The translations under genes and the position numbers were made by a program. A stretch of DNA of 29,379 nucleotides from an uncultured Prevotella sp. (GTDB lineage: Bacteria > Bacteroidota > Bacteroidia > Bacteroidales > Bacteroidaceae). Positions 1 to 7,563 of this stretch are shown piece after piece. The notes beneath the pieces are model-generated. The model made no database searches. It saw nothing but the letters and a program-made list of their open reading frames with translations, and was not told the origin of the DNA. Each line of letters opens with the position of its first letter. Position 1 is the stretch's first letter. The stretch covers positions 1 through 29,379 of the forward strand of contig CAKQAD010000015.1 in NCBI GenBank assembly GCA_934215545.1. The letters run 5' to 3'.

Positions 1-220
1 GCGCATCCAATATCTTGTCAGCAAGCCACAATGTTAGCATTTCCTTTTCATCCACATGAAAGTATTCTGCCAACATTGTCACCTGACTACGCTTTGCTCG
101 TCTGTCCCCACGCTCAATCTTACTGAACATGGGAGTATCTATTTCTAAGTATGCAGCTAACTGGCGCTGCAATACACCTTGTTCGTCTCTAAGGGCCCTT
201 ATCTTGTTTCCGAATAACAT
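1..220 (-). CDS. XRE-family helix-turn-helix regulator, partial (C-terminus beyond left edge)
   Basis: Reading leftwards from the ATG at 220-218 gives 73 codons open to the window edge, so the gene is truncated at its 3' end. The protein starts MLFGNKIRALRDEQG and continues RQLAAYLEIDTPMFSKIERG, a standard XRE/Cro-type HTH (helix 2 QLAAYL, recognition helix TPMFSKIERG). It then reads HVDEKEMLTLWLADK. It starts 11 bp after the stop of the AlbA-like gene and is on the same strand, so it is probably the next gene of the same operon. From memory, Bacteroidota regulators with this N-terminus often sit directly before DNA methyltransferase or restriction genes; that context is outside the window and is an inference. 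It probably binds DNA as a dimer and autoregulates. Confidence 0.85.
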   Translation of the reverse strand, partial: MLFGNKIRALRDEQGVLQRQLAAYLEIDTPMFSKIERGDRRAKRSQVTMLAEYFHVDEKEMLTLWLADKILDA

Positions 221-231
221 GTTCTACTATT

Positions 232-1809
232 TTAGTCGTTGTCCATATTTACGATTTCCCAATAGCCACCCTTGTCTGCGCCATTGCGTTTGATGATACC
301 AGCCTCACGAAGTTTTTTGATTTGCTTTTCAACCCCTCGCGAGCTAATGCCAATTTCCATGGCGATTCCTGCTGCTGATATTTTGGGGTTCTGTTTAATT
401 AGTTCGAGTATTTTCTCCGAACTATTTGAAGTTTTCTCCGAACTATTTGATGTTTTCTCCGAACCAAAACCAACCGTTTCTATACTTTCCTCCGAACTAC
501 TCAGAGATGTTCCCGAACTTTCCGACTTTGTTTCCGAACTATCTGAACACCCTTCATGTATTGGAATAGTAACCAAGAAAGTCAAGCGATCATCTGTCGT
601 TTCAAAGATGGCGCGTGGTGACCCATTCTCTGCCTGTTTCGCTTGAATTGTTGGAACACCGGTTGAGCGACCTTCTGTAAGGTCGAGTTCTTTCAAGAAG
701 TCGCCTAACCTTCGATTTCTGTAGCGACGGCTTTTCAGCATATCGCCTTTTGCAATATCTTCTTTGGAGATACTTCTATCTGGACCAGGACAATTAAGTA
801 TAGATATTCCGCTCGGCTCAATGGTTATCTCTATTGGTTCATGCTGTAAGAAATCTCTATGGTATACGGAGTTTACAACAGCTTCCTCAATAGCATCGTA
901 TGGATAATTCCAAAAACGTTCTGCTTCCTGTCTGCCCGATACCTTACGCACATGCTCTTTGAGAACATTGCTCTTGATGTAATCCATTGTCTGCTTTATC
1001 ATCTGCGGAACACTGCCCTTGAATGTTACTTCGGTAAAATTGTTGGGGTCTTTCATCTTTCCGTTAGGGAATGTCACCACATCAATCTGGGTGTATGGGA
1101 AGAACTTGTTTGGGTTCTCGCAGAACATCATGGCTGCCACGTTACGAAGCAAACGATTCTCTTTCGGGCCAGTGTATAGTTCCATTTGGTCAAGAATCGT
1201 AGCAAGCGGTGTTGTTATCACTTCATCAGCCAACTTGCTACCCACTTTGACAAGATAATCACGAAGAAGTACCAATGAGATGTCTTCCAACTGTATGTCG
1301 CTATTTCCTCGTTCGTCAAAAGGCATACGGTTAGCCAACTCTCGCAGTTCAACGAGCACTTCACCTCTTGCCTCTATGCTACTTGTTCCGCTACGAATGT
1401 AGAAATACTCCTTTGATCCTTTTGCTGTAACATTAACTGGAACGGAATAAGGACGATAGCTACCAGCTGGACACCAAATTACAATCACCTGTTTGCCGTC
1501 CACTTCTTCCACGGAGGTACGAGGCAAATAGTATGGAGACATCTTGTTATTGTACGCAACCATCTCCTGCAATATGCCATCAATCTTTTCAATTGGCACA
1601 CCTTCTACAGGACGAATTGCCATACCCGTCTTGTCGTTGGTATCTACACCAACGATGATATATCCACCACCAAGGTCGTCGAAATCATTAGCGAAAGCAC
1701 ATATACTATGATATATGCTCCCTGGATTCCAACCTTTCTTAAACTCAATGCGGTTGGATTCAATCTTCTGCTTGTTAAGCAGATCATTTATGTTTATTGC
1801 GAGTGCCAT
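232..1809 (-). CDS. AlbA_2/Schlafen-like ATP-binding putative regulator with winged-helix tail
   Basis: The 525-residue protein has three parts. Residues about 15-150 are an AlbA_2 (Schlafen AlbA-like, divergent AAA_4) domain, seen in ESNRIEFKKG, the ICAFAND helix and GGGYIIVGVD. Residues about 295-415 are a GHKL-type ATPase C-terminal module (HATPase_c_4-like), with EEAVVNSVYHRDF at 308-320 and RNRRLGDFLKELDLTEGRSTG at about 364-384. Residues about 465-520 are a winged helix (ISAAGIAMEIGISSRGVEKQIKKLREAGII). A Ser/Glu-rich repetitive linker occupies about 420-466. Such proteins are often annotated as 'ATP-dependent DNA helicase RecG-like', but no helicase motifs are visible. The function is unproven, and relatives occur in defence islands and as regulators. 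The gene is preceded by a remnant of a second AlbA-type gene. Confidence 0.8.
   Translation of the reverse strand: MALAININDLLNKQKIESNRIEFKKGWNPGSIYHSICAFANDFDDLGGGYIIVGVDTNDKTGMAIRPVEGVPIEKIDGILQEMVAYNNKMSPYYLPRTSVEEVDGKQVIVIWCPAGSYRPYSVPVNVTAKGSKEYFYIRSGTSSIEARGEVLVELRELANRMPFDERGNSDIQLEDISLVLLRDYLVKVGSKLADEVITTPLATILDQMELYTGPKENRLLRNVAAMMFCENPNKFFPYTQIDVVTFPNGKMKDPNNFTEVTFKGSVPQMIKQTMDYIKSNVLKEHVRKVSGRQEAERFWNYPYDAIEEAVVNSVYHRDFLQHEPIEITIEPSGISILNCPGPDRSISKEDIAKGDMLKSRRYRNRRLGDFLKELDLTEGRSTGVPTIQAKQAENGSPRAIFETTDDRLTFLVTIPIHEGCSDSSETKSESSGTSLSSSEESIETVGFGSEKTSNSSEKTSNSSEKILELIKQNPKISAAGIAMEIGISSRGVEKQIKKLREAGIIKRNGADKGGYWEIVNMDND
411..465 (-). repeat. 21-nt in-frame tandem repeat coding the Ser/Glu linker of the AlbA-like protein
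   Basis: Two nearly identical 21-nt units (411-431 and 432-452, one base different) are followed by a 13-nt partial unit (453-465). Each encodes seven residues of the type SSEKTSN. More degenerate TTCCGAACT-like words continue to about 546, encoding SSE/SET motifs. A unit length divisible by three means copy-number change would only lengthen or shorten the linker between the ATPase module and the winged helix. Confidence 0.8.
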
Positions 1810-1812
1810 AAC

Positions 1813-1929
1813 TTACGCTTGTAGTATTTTAAATGAGTTTTTCGGATTCTTGGATTCCTTACATTCGCAGCGAGCATTCTCTTGTGGGTACTTGAGACGG
1901 AGATATTGTTGTAGTTTGAATCCGACCAT
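1813..1929 (-). pseudogene. 38-codon fragment resembling the N-terminus of a second AlbA_2-domain protein
   Basis: An ATG at 1929-1927 opens a 38-codon frame ending TAA at 1815-1813, three bases before the start of the AlbA-like ATPase. It starts MVGFKLQQYLRLKYPQENA and contains ENARCECKESKN. This resembles what I remember as the opening of Bacteroidota AlbA_2 proteins ('...YP.ENA.CEWKEFKN...'). The frame stops where the rest of the AlbA_2 domain would follow. It could be a decayed paralogue, a recombination scar, or a genuine small protein. It lies 10 bp from the phosphatase stop and on the operon strand, so it is probably transcribed. The family assignment rests on a short stretch recalled from memory. 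Confidence 0.5.
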
Positions 1930-1939
1930 GAATTTACAT

Positions 1940-2740
1940 TTATGATAATATAGTTATTGAATAATCATCGTAAGCCAACAATCCTTCTTTAATTAGCTTT
2001 CTACAATGTCGAATAAAATTAACCCTGTTGCTCAAAGAGTTTTGTAACTTATAAATAACTCTATCTTCGAAATTAATGTTTCCTAAAGATAGAGCAGTTT
2101 GGATATAGTTGGAGTTCTTTGATTGAGCAGCTATTGCAGTTGCTAATTCTTTCTCAAACATTTTACTGTTTGCTACTTGGTACATCATTATAATATAATG
2201 TCCTAAAGCATCAGTGGTTGCAAATACGATTGAATTCTCATCGGTTATAAAGGTTCCATGTTTAAATCCTTCTTTGTGTGGTTCATCTTTGCAATTGATG
2301 AGATATGGTGGATTATTGAAATCTGCTAAAGAACTAAATGAATGCTCTAACTTTTTAGTTTTTTTATTGTAATGGAAAGTTACACTATCACCATATGAAA
2401 TCCAATGGTATTCTTCGTTTGAAATTCTCCATACTACAGCTAATGTAGCAAAGGATCCTTCATCATAGAATTTATTAAGCAGGAATCCTCCTTCTTGCCG
2501 AGCTTTTTCTTCACATTCATTGTAAAATGGTTCCCAGATATCCTCGAGCCAGATATTAAACGAATCAAAGTCAATAAAAGGTTCGTTAGGAATATGATCT
2601 ATCAGGTACTGAGACCATAAGTCTGCAAATACGCCACCGCCGCCAGCACCATCGGAAACAGCTATCCACTTTTCTGTAGATTTTGCTGCGTCTTCATTTA
2701 TGGTATCTTCTTCTATTTTGGAAATTGACAAACACTTCAT
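1940..2740 (-). CDS. PP2C-like protein serine/threonine phosphatase
   Basis: The 266-residue protein carries the ordered acidic motifs of the metal-dependent PP2C phosphatases. These are NED at 15-17, SDGAGGG at 29-35 (cf. VxDGxGG), GSFATLAVV at 95-103, YGDS at 116-119, TTDALG at 175-180 and a C-terminal DDYSI at 258-262. The Asp residues at 30, 118, 177 and 258-259 are where the metal-binding aspartates should be. There is no signal peptide or membrane segment, so it is cytosolic. The ATG overlaps the TGA of the DarT-vWA gene by four bases, indicating translational coupling. Together with the kinase upstream and the vWA partner it forms the enzyme pair of a TerY-P-like phosphosignalling triad. 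It probably reverses phosphorylation by the 4841-7492 kinase; this is inferred from context. Confidence 0.85.
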   Translation of the reverse strand: MKCLSISKIEEDTINEDAAKSTEKWIAVSDGAGGGGVFADLWSQYLIDHIPNEPFIDFDSFNIWLEDIWEPFYNECEEKARQEGGFLLNKFYDEGSFATLAVVWRISNEEYHWISYGDSVTFHYNKKTKKLEHSFSSLADFNNPPYLINCKDEPHKEGFKHGTFITDENSIVFATTDALGHYIIMMYQVANSKMFEKELATAIAAQSKNSNYIQTALSLGNINFEDRVIYKLQNSLSNRVNFIRHCRKLIKEGLLAYDDYSITILS

Positions 2741-4182
2741 TGATTCTTACTTATATTTGTGGGAGTTCCTATATCCATTAGTTTGATGAGTGTTGTTGCA
2801 TCAGCATTAACACCCATTGCAACATGACGTCCGTCACGTGTATCATTAAGACAGCGTGCTATATCTGCATTATATCGTTCAGGCAAAAGGCTTGACATGT
2901 CAAATAAAGCCTTTGAATAATCATCATCCAACTCCTGTTTGCTGATAGGACATGCTATTGAAGTTGAATCCTTCTCTGCTGTAAAATGTATATTGAAGAG
3001 GATGACATTTCCGTCATTGGTAAACATAGCCTTCAGTTCATTTGCTTTTTGAATTACCGTATCAAGAGAAGCATGATTGAACCAGCCATCAGTTATATGT
3101 ATGATAGTTGGAGGATAGCAATCCTTCTCATGATGTTCTATCATCCATTTGTCAAGTAGATTTTTTGCATAATCAAAAGCTTCGTGATAATGAGTCCAAC
3201 TACCATCGTGACGGGCACTAATCCATTGTAGCAGTTCAACTTCTTTTACTTGTACCCCTTTCCTTGTGCGTATCTCTTTTCTTGTGACTATCTTAGTATA
3301 TGGATGATTTTTCAACTCTTCAGGTGAAACGAAGTCTCTACCTTCAAGTTCTCCTTGCCAACCGCTGTATGCTTTTTCTCCATATCCAATGACTGCTATA
3401 TCGTAATAGTGGCGAGTATCTCCCATTTTGATGCATCTAAGCACTAATTCATTAATTTGAGCATTGACAATACGTGCAGCAGCCTCTGCCTTTGTCATTT
3501 CTTCTCCATAAAGAGTAGTTATATTCTGCATACTGACCGAATGGTCAATAAGGAAGATGAATGCTGTTGGGGTATTTCTAGTAATCTGGGCTGTATATGG
3601 CAATTTAATCTGTATTTGTTGGGACTTAGTCGGAATAGGTATACCGAAGTTGTTTATATTGGTAATATATTCTAATGGTATAAAATTCTTTACCAACACC
3701 TCTGCCTGATAGAATTTCTGCTCTTCATCATCAAGATCAAAGTGTTTATTCGCCTTAACGGCCGAAAAATGAATCGCCCTGAAATCTTCTATATTGTCAC
3801 CCACACGAGCACCATTTTTTGTTGCATTTCTGTCGGCATATTGGCTGTACCTCCAATAGATGACTTGAGGGTCTATTTCCAGTAATACTGGATTGGAAAT
3901 CCTGTCTTCGTTCATAGCTATATACATCATGGGGTGCTGAGTGACAAAACTTACACGAACATAGTGCTGCAAGCCATCACGTGCATCGAGCGAACGCGAA
4001 CTGTCGCTCCCTCCAGGCTTTGCAATGGTGATACCTTTTTCTTCGCAGTCCGCCCAAGAATAAAGGCCACCATTTTGAATTATGGAGTGCAGGTTGTCAC
4101 GATCTGTAAAATGGTACAATTTCTTAATACCTTGTTGTTCTATGATGGCTTTATATGCTTGCCAATTGTGCTTCTTTTCCAT
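2737..4182 (-). CDS. DarT-like ADP-ribosyltransferase fused to a von Willebrand factor A domain (TerY-like)
   Basis: This 481-residue protein is a two-domain fusion. Residues about 15-185 resemble DarT (DUF4433), the toxin that ADP-ribosylates DNA bases. The matching elements are KLYHFTDRDNLHSIIQNGGL at 21-40, YVRVSFVTQHPMMY at 74-87, and QAEVLV at 159-164, where E161 would be the catalytic glutamate. Residues about 205-470 are a vWA domain with a complete-looking MIDAS: DHSVSM at 213-218 (DxSxS), a Thr in the GSWTHYHEA stretch near 330, and ITDG at 363-366. TerY-type vWA proteins act with a PP2C phosphatase and a kinase, and both are encoded next to this gene. There is no DarG-like macrodomain antitoxin in the window. 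The gene lies 11 bp after the DUF6939-like gene and overlaps the phosphatase. I infer cytosolic action, with the vWA coupling the ART domain to metal- or phospho-dependent assembly. Confidence 0.85.
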   Translation of the reverse strand: MEKKHNWQAYKAIIEQQGIKKLYHFTDRDNLHSIIQNGGLYSWADCEEKGITIAKPGGSDSSRSLDARDGLQHYVRVSFVTQHPMMYIAMNEDRISNPVLLEIDPQVIYWRYSQYADRNATKNGARVGDNIEDFRAIHFSAVKANKHFDLDDEEQKFYQAEVLVKNFIPLEYITNINNFGIPIPTKSQQIQIKLPYTAQITRNTPTAFIFLIDHSVSMQNITTLYGEEMTKAEAAARIVNAQINELVLRCIKMGDTRHYYDIAVIGYGEKAYSGWQGELEGRDFVSPEELKNHPYTKIVTRKEIRTRKGVQVKEVELLQWISARHDGSWTHYHEAFDYAKNLLDKWMIEHHEKDCYPPTIIHITDGWFNHASLDTVIQKANELKAMFTNDGNVILFNIHFTAEKDSTSIACPISKQELDDDYSKALFDMSSLLPERYNADIARCLNDTRDGRHVAMGVNADATTLIKLMDIGTPTNISKNQ

Positions 4183-4193
4183 AATAATAATCT

Positions 4194-4811
4194 TTATTCA
4201 AACAACGAAAGCTGTTTGTGTGAATACTTTTTGTTGTCTGTTGCCATTGAAGGTCTGAGATCATCAAACGGATAAAGACCTTCTGCGTAAGCTTTGACAA
4301 GGTAGGCATGAGATAAAGGCTTTGTATAACTATCTACATCGCAGCAAGTGTTGTAATCCAGCAAGACTATTGTTTTCATCAAGCTTGCTTTGCGAAGTCT
4401 TTCTATTATATCTGTTACTTTATGTTCGAGCATCCAACGATATGTCGGTATATAAATCAATCGTTTAGCTTCGACATAACCTAATATCTCCGCTCCATTC
4501 ACACCTTTTCGATGGCCAAGAACTTTGCCGTGTTTCCTTACTGTTCTTTTAATACCTTTCATTGTACCATTTAGAAACATACTTTTGTCTACATCTTCGT
4601 TCTCAAAAATTTTTAAACCTTGCCATACAGCCTCTACACAAGTAGCCGTATAGTCAGGGCTAAAAGGTACAGGAATTCCGCCATGTGGAAAGAAAGGACT
4701 TAATTTTACAAGTCCATCTGTCGCCTGACTTGTTATATCACAAATGATGGCATTAGGATATTTCTTCAATATATTCTCCCGCTTTTTGCGCTTTGATTCT
4801 ATTATTATCAT
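4194..4811 (-). CDS. DUF6939-like protein; possible partner or antitoxin of the DarT-like domain
   Basis: The 205-residue protein has no signal peptide or membrane segment. Its recognisable blocks are an N-terminal basic segment followed by YPNAIICDITSQATDG (about 19-34), LSPFFPHGGIPVPFSP at about 37-52, VEAVWQGLKIFENEDVD at about 59-75, KRTVRKHGKVLGHRKG at about 88-103 and VLLDYNTC at about 149-156. The order matches the uncharacterised family I recall as DUF6939. The pattern E-x2-W-Q-x2-K recalls the E-x2-[YF]-Q-x2-K signature of NADAR/YbiA-type ADP-ribosyl glycohydrolases, which reverse guanine ADP-ribosylation by some DarT enzymes. That makes an antitoxin or ADP-ribose-handling role attractive, but it is an inference from one motif and the neighbouring gene. 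It lies 29 bp after the kinase gene and 11 bp before the DarT-vWA gene. Confidence 0.7.
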   Translation of the reverse strand: MIIIESKRKKRENILKKYPNAIICDITSQATDGLVKLSPFFPHGGIPVPFSPDYTATCVEAVWQGLKIFENEDVDKSMFLNGTMKGIKRTVRKHGKVLGHRKGVNGAEILGYVEAKRLIYIPTYRWMLEHKVTDIIERLRKASLMKTIVLLDYNTCCDVDSYTKPLSHAYLVKAYAEGLYPFDDLRPSMATDNKKYSHKQLSLFE

Positions 4812-4840
4812 AGTTTATACCTATGTTATCGGATGACTTA

Positions 4841-7492
4841 TTATATTTCCTGTATTAGGTCTTGTAAATAGGTTGGTAGCAGACTTCTATATTGTAGCAT
4901 AGTGCCTTTAGAAATTTGAATGCTATGTAAGTTAAAACATCTATAAAAGGCTGTTTCGTGAACAATTTTAATTTGAGAATTTGTTAAATCTATAATCTCT
5001 ATATTGGATTGAAAAAAAGCGTTTTTACCAATCCCCTTAGTCCATTTTTCAACCTGAACTATTTTATCATGTCCCCAGTATGCTATAATTATTTTACCTT
5101 TTAAATCATACAATGTATTGTTGATAATTTTATAATTTTCGGATTCACATGTGATTTTAAATGGCATATTATCCTCTATTTTCCAAGAGTAATAGAATTG
5201 ATAATTAATGCCAGCAAATGGGTTATCTCCGATATATTTTACTGATTTAGGTATATTTATTTGCTTTGCATGTTTTTCACTAAATGCACCGCCTTTAATA
5301 AAAATAACTGTAGGAGGTATATTCACAACCTCATCGGCTCCAAAATATCTATATAAAGTTTTCTCATCATCGGAAAGCAGAAAGCCATTCTCAACGACAA
5401 AATTAAGTGATTTGCACTCAATATCTGTTATACTAGCACAAAAAACATTGTTTCCAATTCTCACTAATGATTCTGGGAGAATTAGTTTTTTTAAATAATG
5501 CCCATCACACTCATAATACAAGTCATTAAAACTATCATCGCATAGAACTTCTGTTCCCTCTGCCACAGAATACTCTTCTCCGTATGTACCCCAATAACAT
5601 AAAAAACGATGACCATCGGAACTGTATGTACCTGTACCACATTTGCCTATTTCTGCGATTTCAGATTGTTCTACAAATGTTTCATCCTTTATATCATGTT
5701 GCTTGCACAATAGTTCCAAACGTATTTCAGCCAAAGTGTATCCTCCCCATGAATGTACGGATTTTAAGTAATAATTATAAGCCGCTTGGTAGTCTTTACT
5801 TGTACCTATAGCATTTTCATAGCAGCATCCCAACAGATAAAGTATCACAGAGTCTGAAGTATCATAATAATAGTCAATTAAGGAGAATGCTTTATCATAG
5901 TTTTTTTCGACTCCAGTTCCGTTTAAATAGCAGAAGAACAATTGACGTATAGCCTTTAAATTACCTTGCTGGGCAGATTTTTCAAACCAATATATAGCAT
6001 CAATCCAACTGACAGGATACTCAACCATGCCTTTACTATAAACTTCTCCTATTATTGTTTGTGCTTCACTATTTCCTAATTCTGCAGCACGCTGATAGTA
6101 TTTAATACTTTCCTTAAGGTTCTGCTGAACGTGTTTTCCCTTTCTGTAATAATCAGCAAGATCTTTATTTGCATTGGCATATCCTAAATTAGCAGCTTGT
6201 TCCAATTTCTTTATACTAAAGGTATCTTTTCGTATTGCAATCCAGTTAATAGCAGGCGCAAATTCTAATGATGCAGCCTTCTGGAAATATTCATTAGCAT
6301 GATATTGGTCTTTGAGCGTGTCTTCTTCAGCTTCTCTACATAATGAGAAGTCTATGTTGTGGTTGCACATTGCTTTATGAATAGGATTCTGACGAAAGTT
6401 TTTAATATTGTAATAGTCATTTTGAAAATGATAAAAATGTTTACATATTCCACATGAAGCATTCGTATTTCCCATTGATTTTGCGGTTAAATAAAATTCC
6501 AATGCCTTATAACTATTTTTGGGAGTAAACTCACCTCTAGAATAAGTGTCACCTAATTGTATCATTGCTTGAGTATCCCCCCTTAAGGCATTTGATAAAA
6601 GATTTAGTTCTAATTTTCGTTTTCTTTTCCGCTCATTATAAAAGACATTATACAACATTTCATGTTCTATAAATCCCATGCTATTAACCAAGAGAAATGC
6701 AGATAGAAGCTTGGAAATATAGATGTTGTTTATGTGTTTACTTGCATATGAGACTAAAGCCTCCTTATTCATAGATAAGAAGAACTCCAAGGGTTTGTGG
6801 TCAATAGATATTAACTTTATTATCAGCGCAAGATAAATGCCTGCATAATCATCTATATATTCATTAAAATAAGAAATCGTTCGACCTTGATATTGGAACT
6901 GAGGAGTGCCATGCTCGCGTGAATATTGGCCTTGCATAGATGGAACAAACATTCCATCATAATCAATGAGAACAATATTACTATCGACAGTTACAATTAT
7001 ATTGTCAGGCTTTAAATCTCCATGGGCTAGATGCGATGGTAATAGCCACTCTATCATATCCTGAAGATTGTTATATAGATTAGCCATTTTCTCGCTATTG
7101 TCATAATTACGAGAAATATACTCACTTAATCCTAAGCCGTCAACCCAATCCATTAATAGCACAGGAAATTCATTCTCTTCAGTTTGAGTGGTATCAACAA
7201 ACAATTCTTTTTCATAATAACTTGTTGAAACGAAATGTTTTGTATGGATACTACTTATATGATCACAGATTTGATTATATGCCTCTTTTCTTCCTTTTTG
7301 TTCCTTCAAGAAACATTTGATCGCATAATTTTTCTCGCCATCAGTCATTTTGAAAACTACGGCAAAGTTGCCACTTGACATGATGGGATTGCCATATTCA
7401 TCAAGAATAGGCCTGAGATTACTCAATTTGTCCAAATTATCTTCGGAAGAGAGAATTGCTTCAATATATTCTGAAATTAGCGGATACTGCAT
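4841..7492 (-). CDS. Large Ser/Thr protein kinase-like sensor with Sel1 repeats, Cys cluster and BspA-type leucine-rich repeats
   Basis: The 883-residue protein begins with a kinase domain at about 35-285. Its motifs are SSGNFAVVFK (glycine-loop region, 39-48), AIK with K59, HGDLKPDN at 157-164 (catalytic D159, N164) and IDYDGM at 176-181 in place of DFG. Residues about 300-600 are Sel1-like TPR repeats, for example LADYYRKGKHVQQNLKESIK and YYQRAAELGNSEAQ. A cluster of Cys347, Cys350, Cys376 and Cys385 inside this region could bind zinc. Residues about 640-870 are BspA/LRR_5-type repeats (LILPESLVRIGNNVF, INIPKSVKYIGDNPF, IGKNAFFQSNIEIIDL). No signal peptide or membrane helix is seen, so the repeats should act in the cytosol, probably as a protein-binding sensor. 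The gene is markedly AT-rich. It is the kinase arm of the kinase/PP2C/vWA set. Confidence 0.85.
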   Translation of the reverse strand: MQYPLISEYIEAILSSEDNLDKLSNLRPILDEYGNPIMSSGNFAVVFKMTDGEKNYAIKCFLKEQKGRKEAYNQICDHISSIHTKHFVSTSYYEKELFVDTTQTEENEFPVLLMDWVDGLGLSEYISRNYDNSEKMANLYNNLQDMIEWLLPSHLAHGDLKPDNIIVTVDSNIVLIDYDGMFVPSMQGQYSREHGTPQFQYQGRTISYFNEYIDDYAGIYLALIIKLISIDHKPLEFFLSMNKEALVSYASKHINNIYISKLLSAFLLVNSMGFIEHEMLYNVFYNERKRKRKLELNLLSNALRGDTQAMIQLGDTYSRGEFTPKNSYKALEFYLTAKSMGNTNASCGICKHFYHFQNDYYNIKNFRQNPIHKAMCNHNIDFSLCREAEEDTLKDQYHANEYFQKAASLEFAPAINWIAIRKDTFSIKKLEQAANLGYANANKDLADYYRKGKHVQQNLKESIKYYQRAAELGNSEAQTIIGEVYSKGMVEYPVSWIDAIYWFEKSAQQGNLKAIRQLFFCYLNGTGVEKNYDKAFSLIDYYYDTSDSVILYLLGCCYENAIGTSKDYQAAYNYYLKSVHSWGGYTLAEIRLELLCKQHDIKDETFVEQSEIAEIGKCGTGTYSSDGHRFLCYWGTYGEEYSVAEGTEVLCDDSFNDLYYECDGHYLKKLILPESLVRIGNNVFCASITDIECKSLNFVVENGFLLSDDEKTLYRYFGADEVVNIPPTVIFIKGGAFSEKHAKQINIPKSVKYIGDNPFAGINYQFYYSWKIEDNMPFKITCESENYKIINNTLYDLKGKIIIAYWGHDKIVQVEKWTKGIGKNAFFQSNIEIIDLTNSQIKIVHETAFYRCFNLHSIQISKGTMLQYRSLLPTYLQDLIQEI

Positions 7493-7563
7493 ATTACATG
7501 TATGTTAATTTAAATATTCTACCAATTAATAGGAGCATTTATTTTGGAGCAATCAATACCTAT

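Noticed and set aside
2737..4811. Ordinary DarTG toxin-antitoxin pair
   Set aside because: No macrodomain (DarG-like) protein is encoded in the neighbourhood; the adjacent 205-residue protein lacks macrodomain motifs.
1940..7492. Classical tellurite-resistance (ter) operon
   Set aside because: There are no TerD, TerC, TerB or TerZ-like genes; only the kinase, phosphatase and vWA resemble the TerY-P part.
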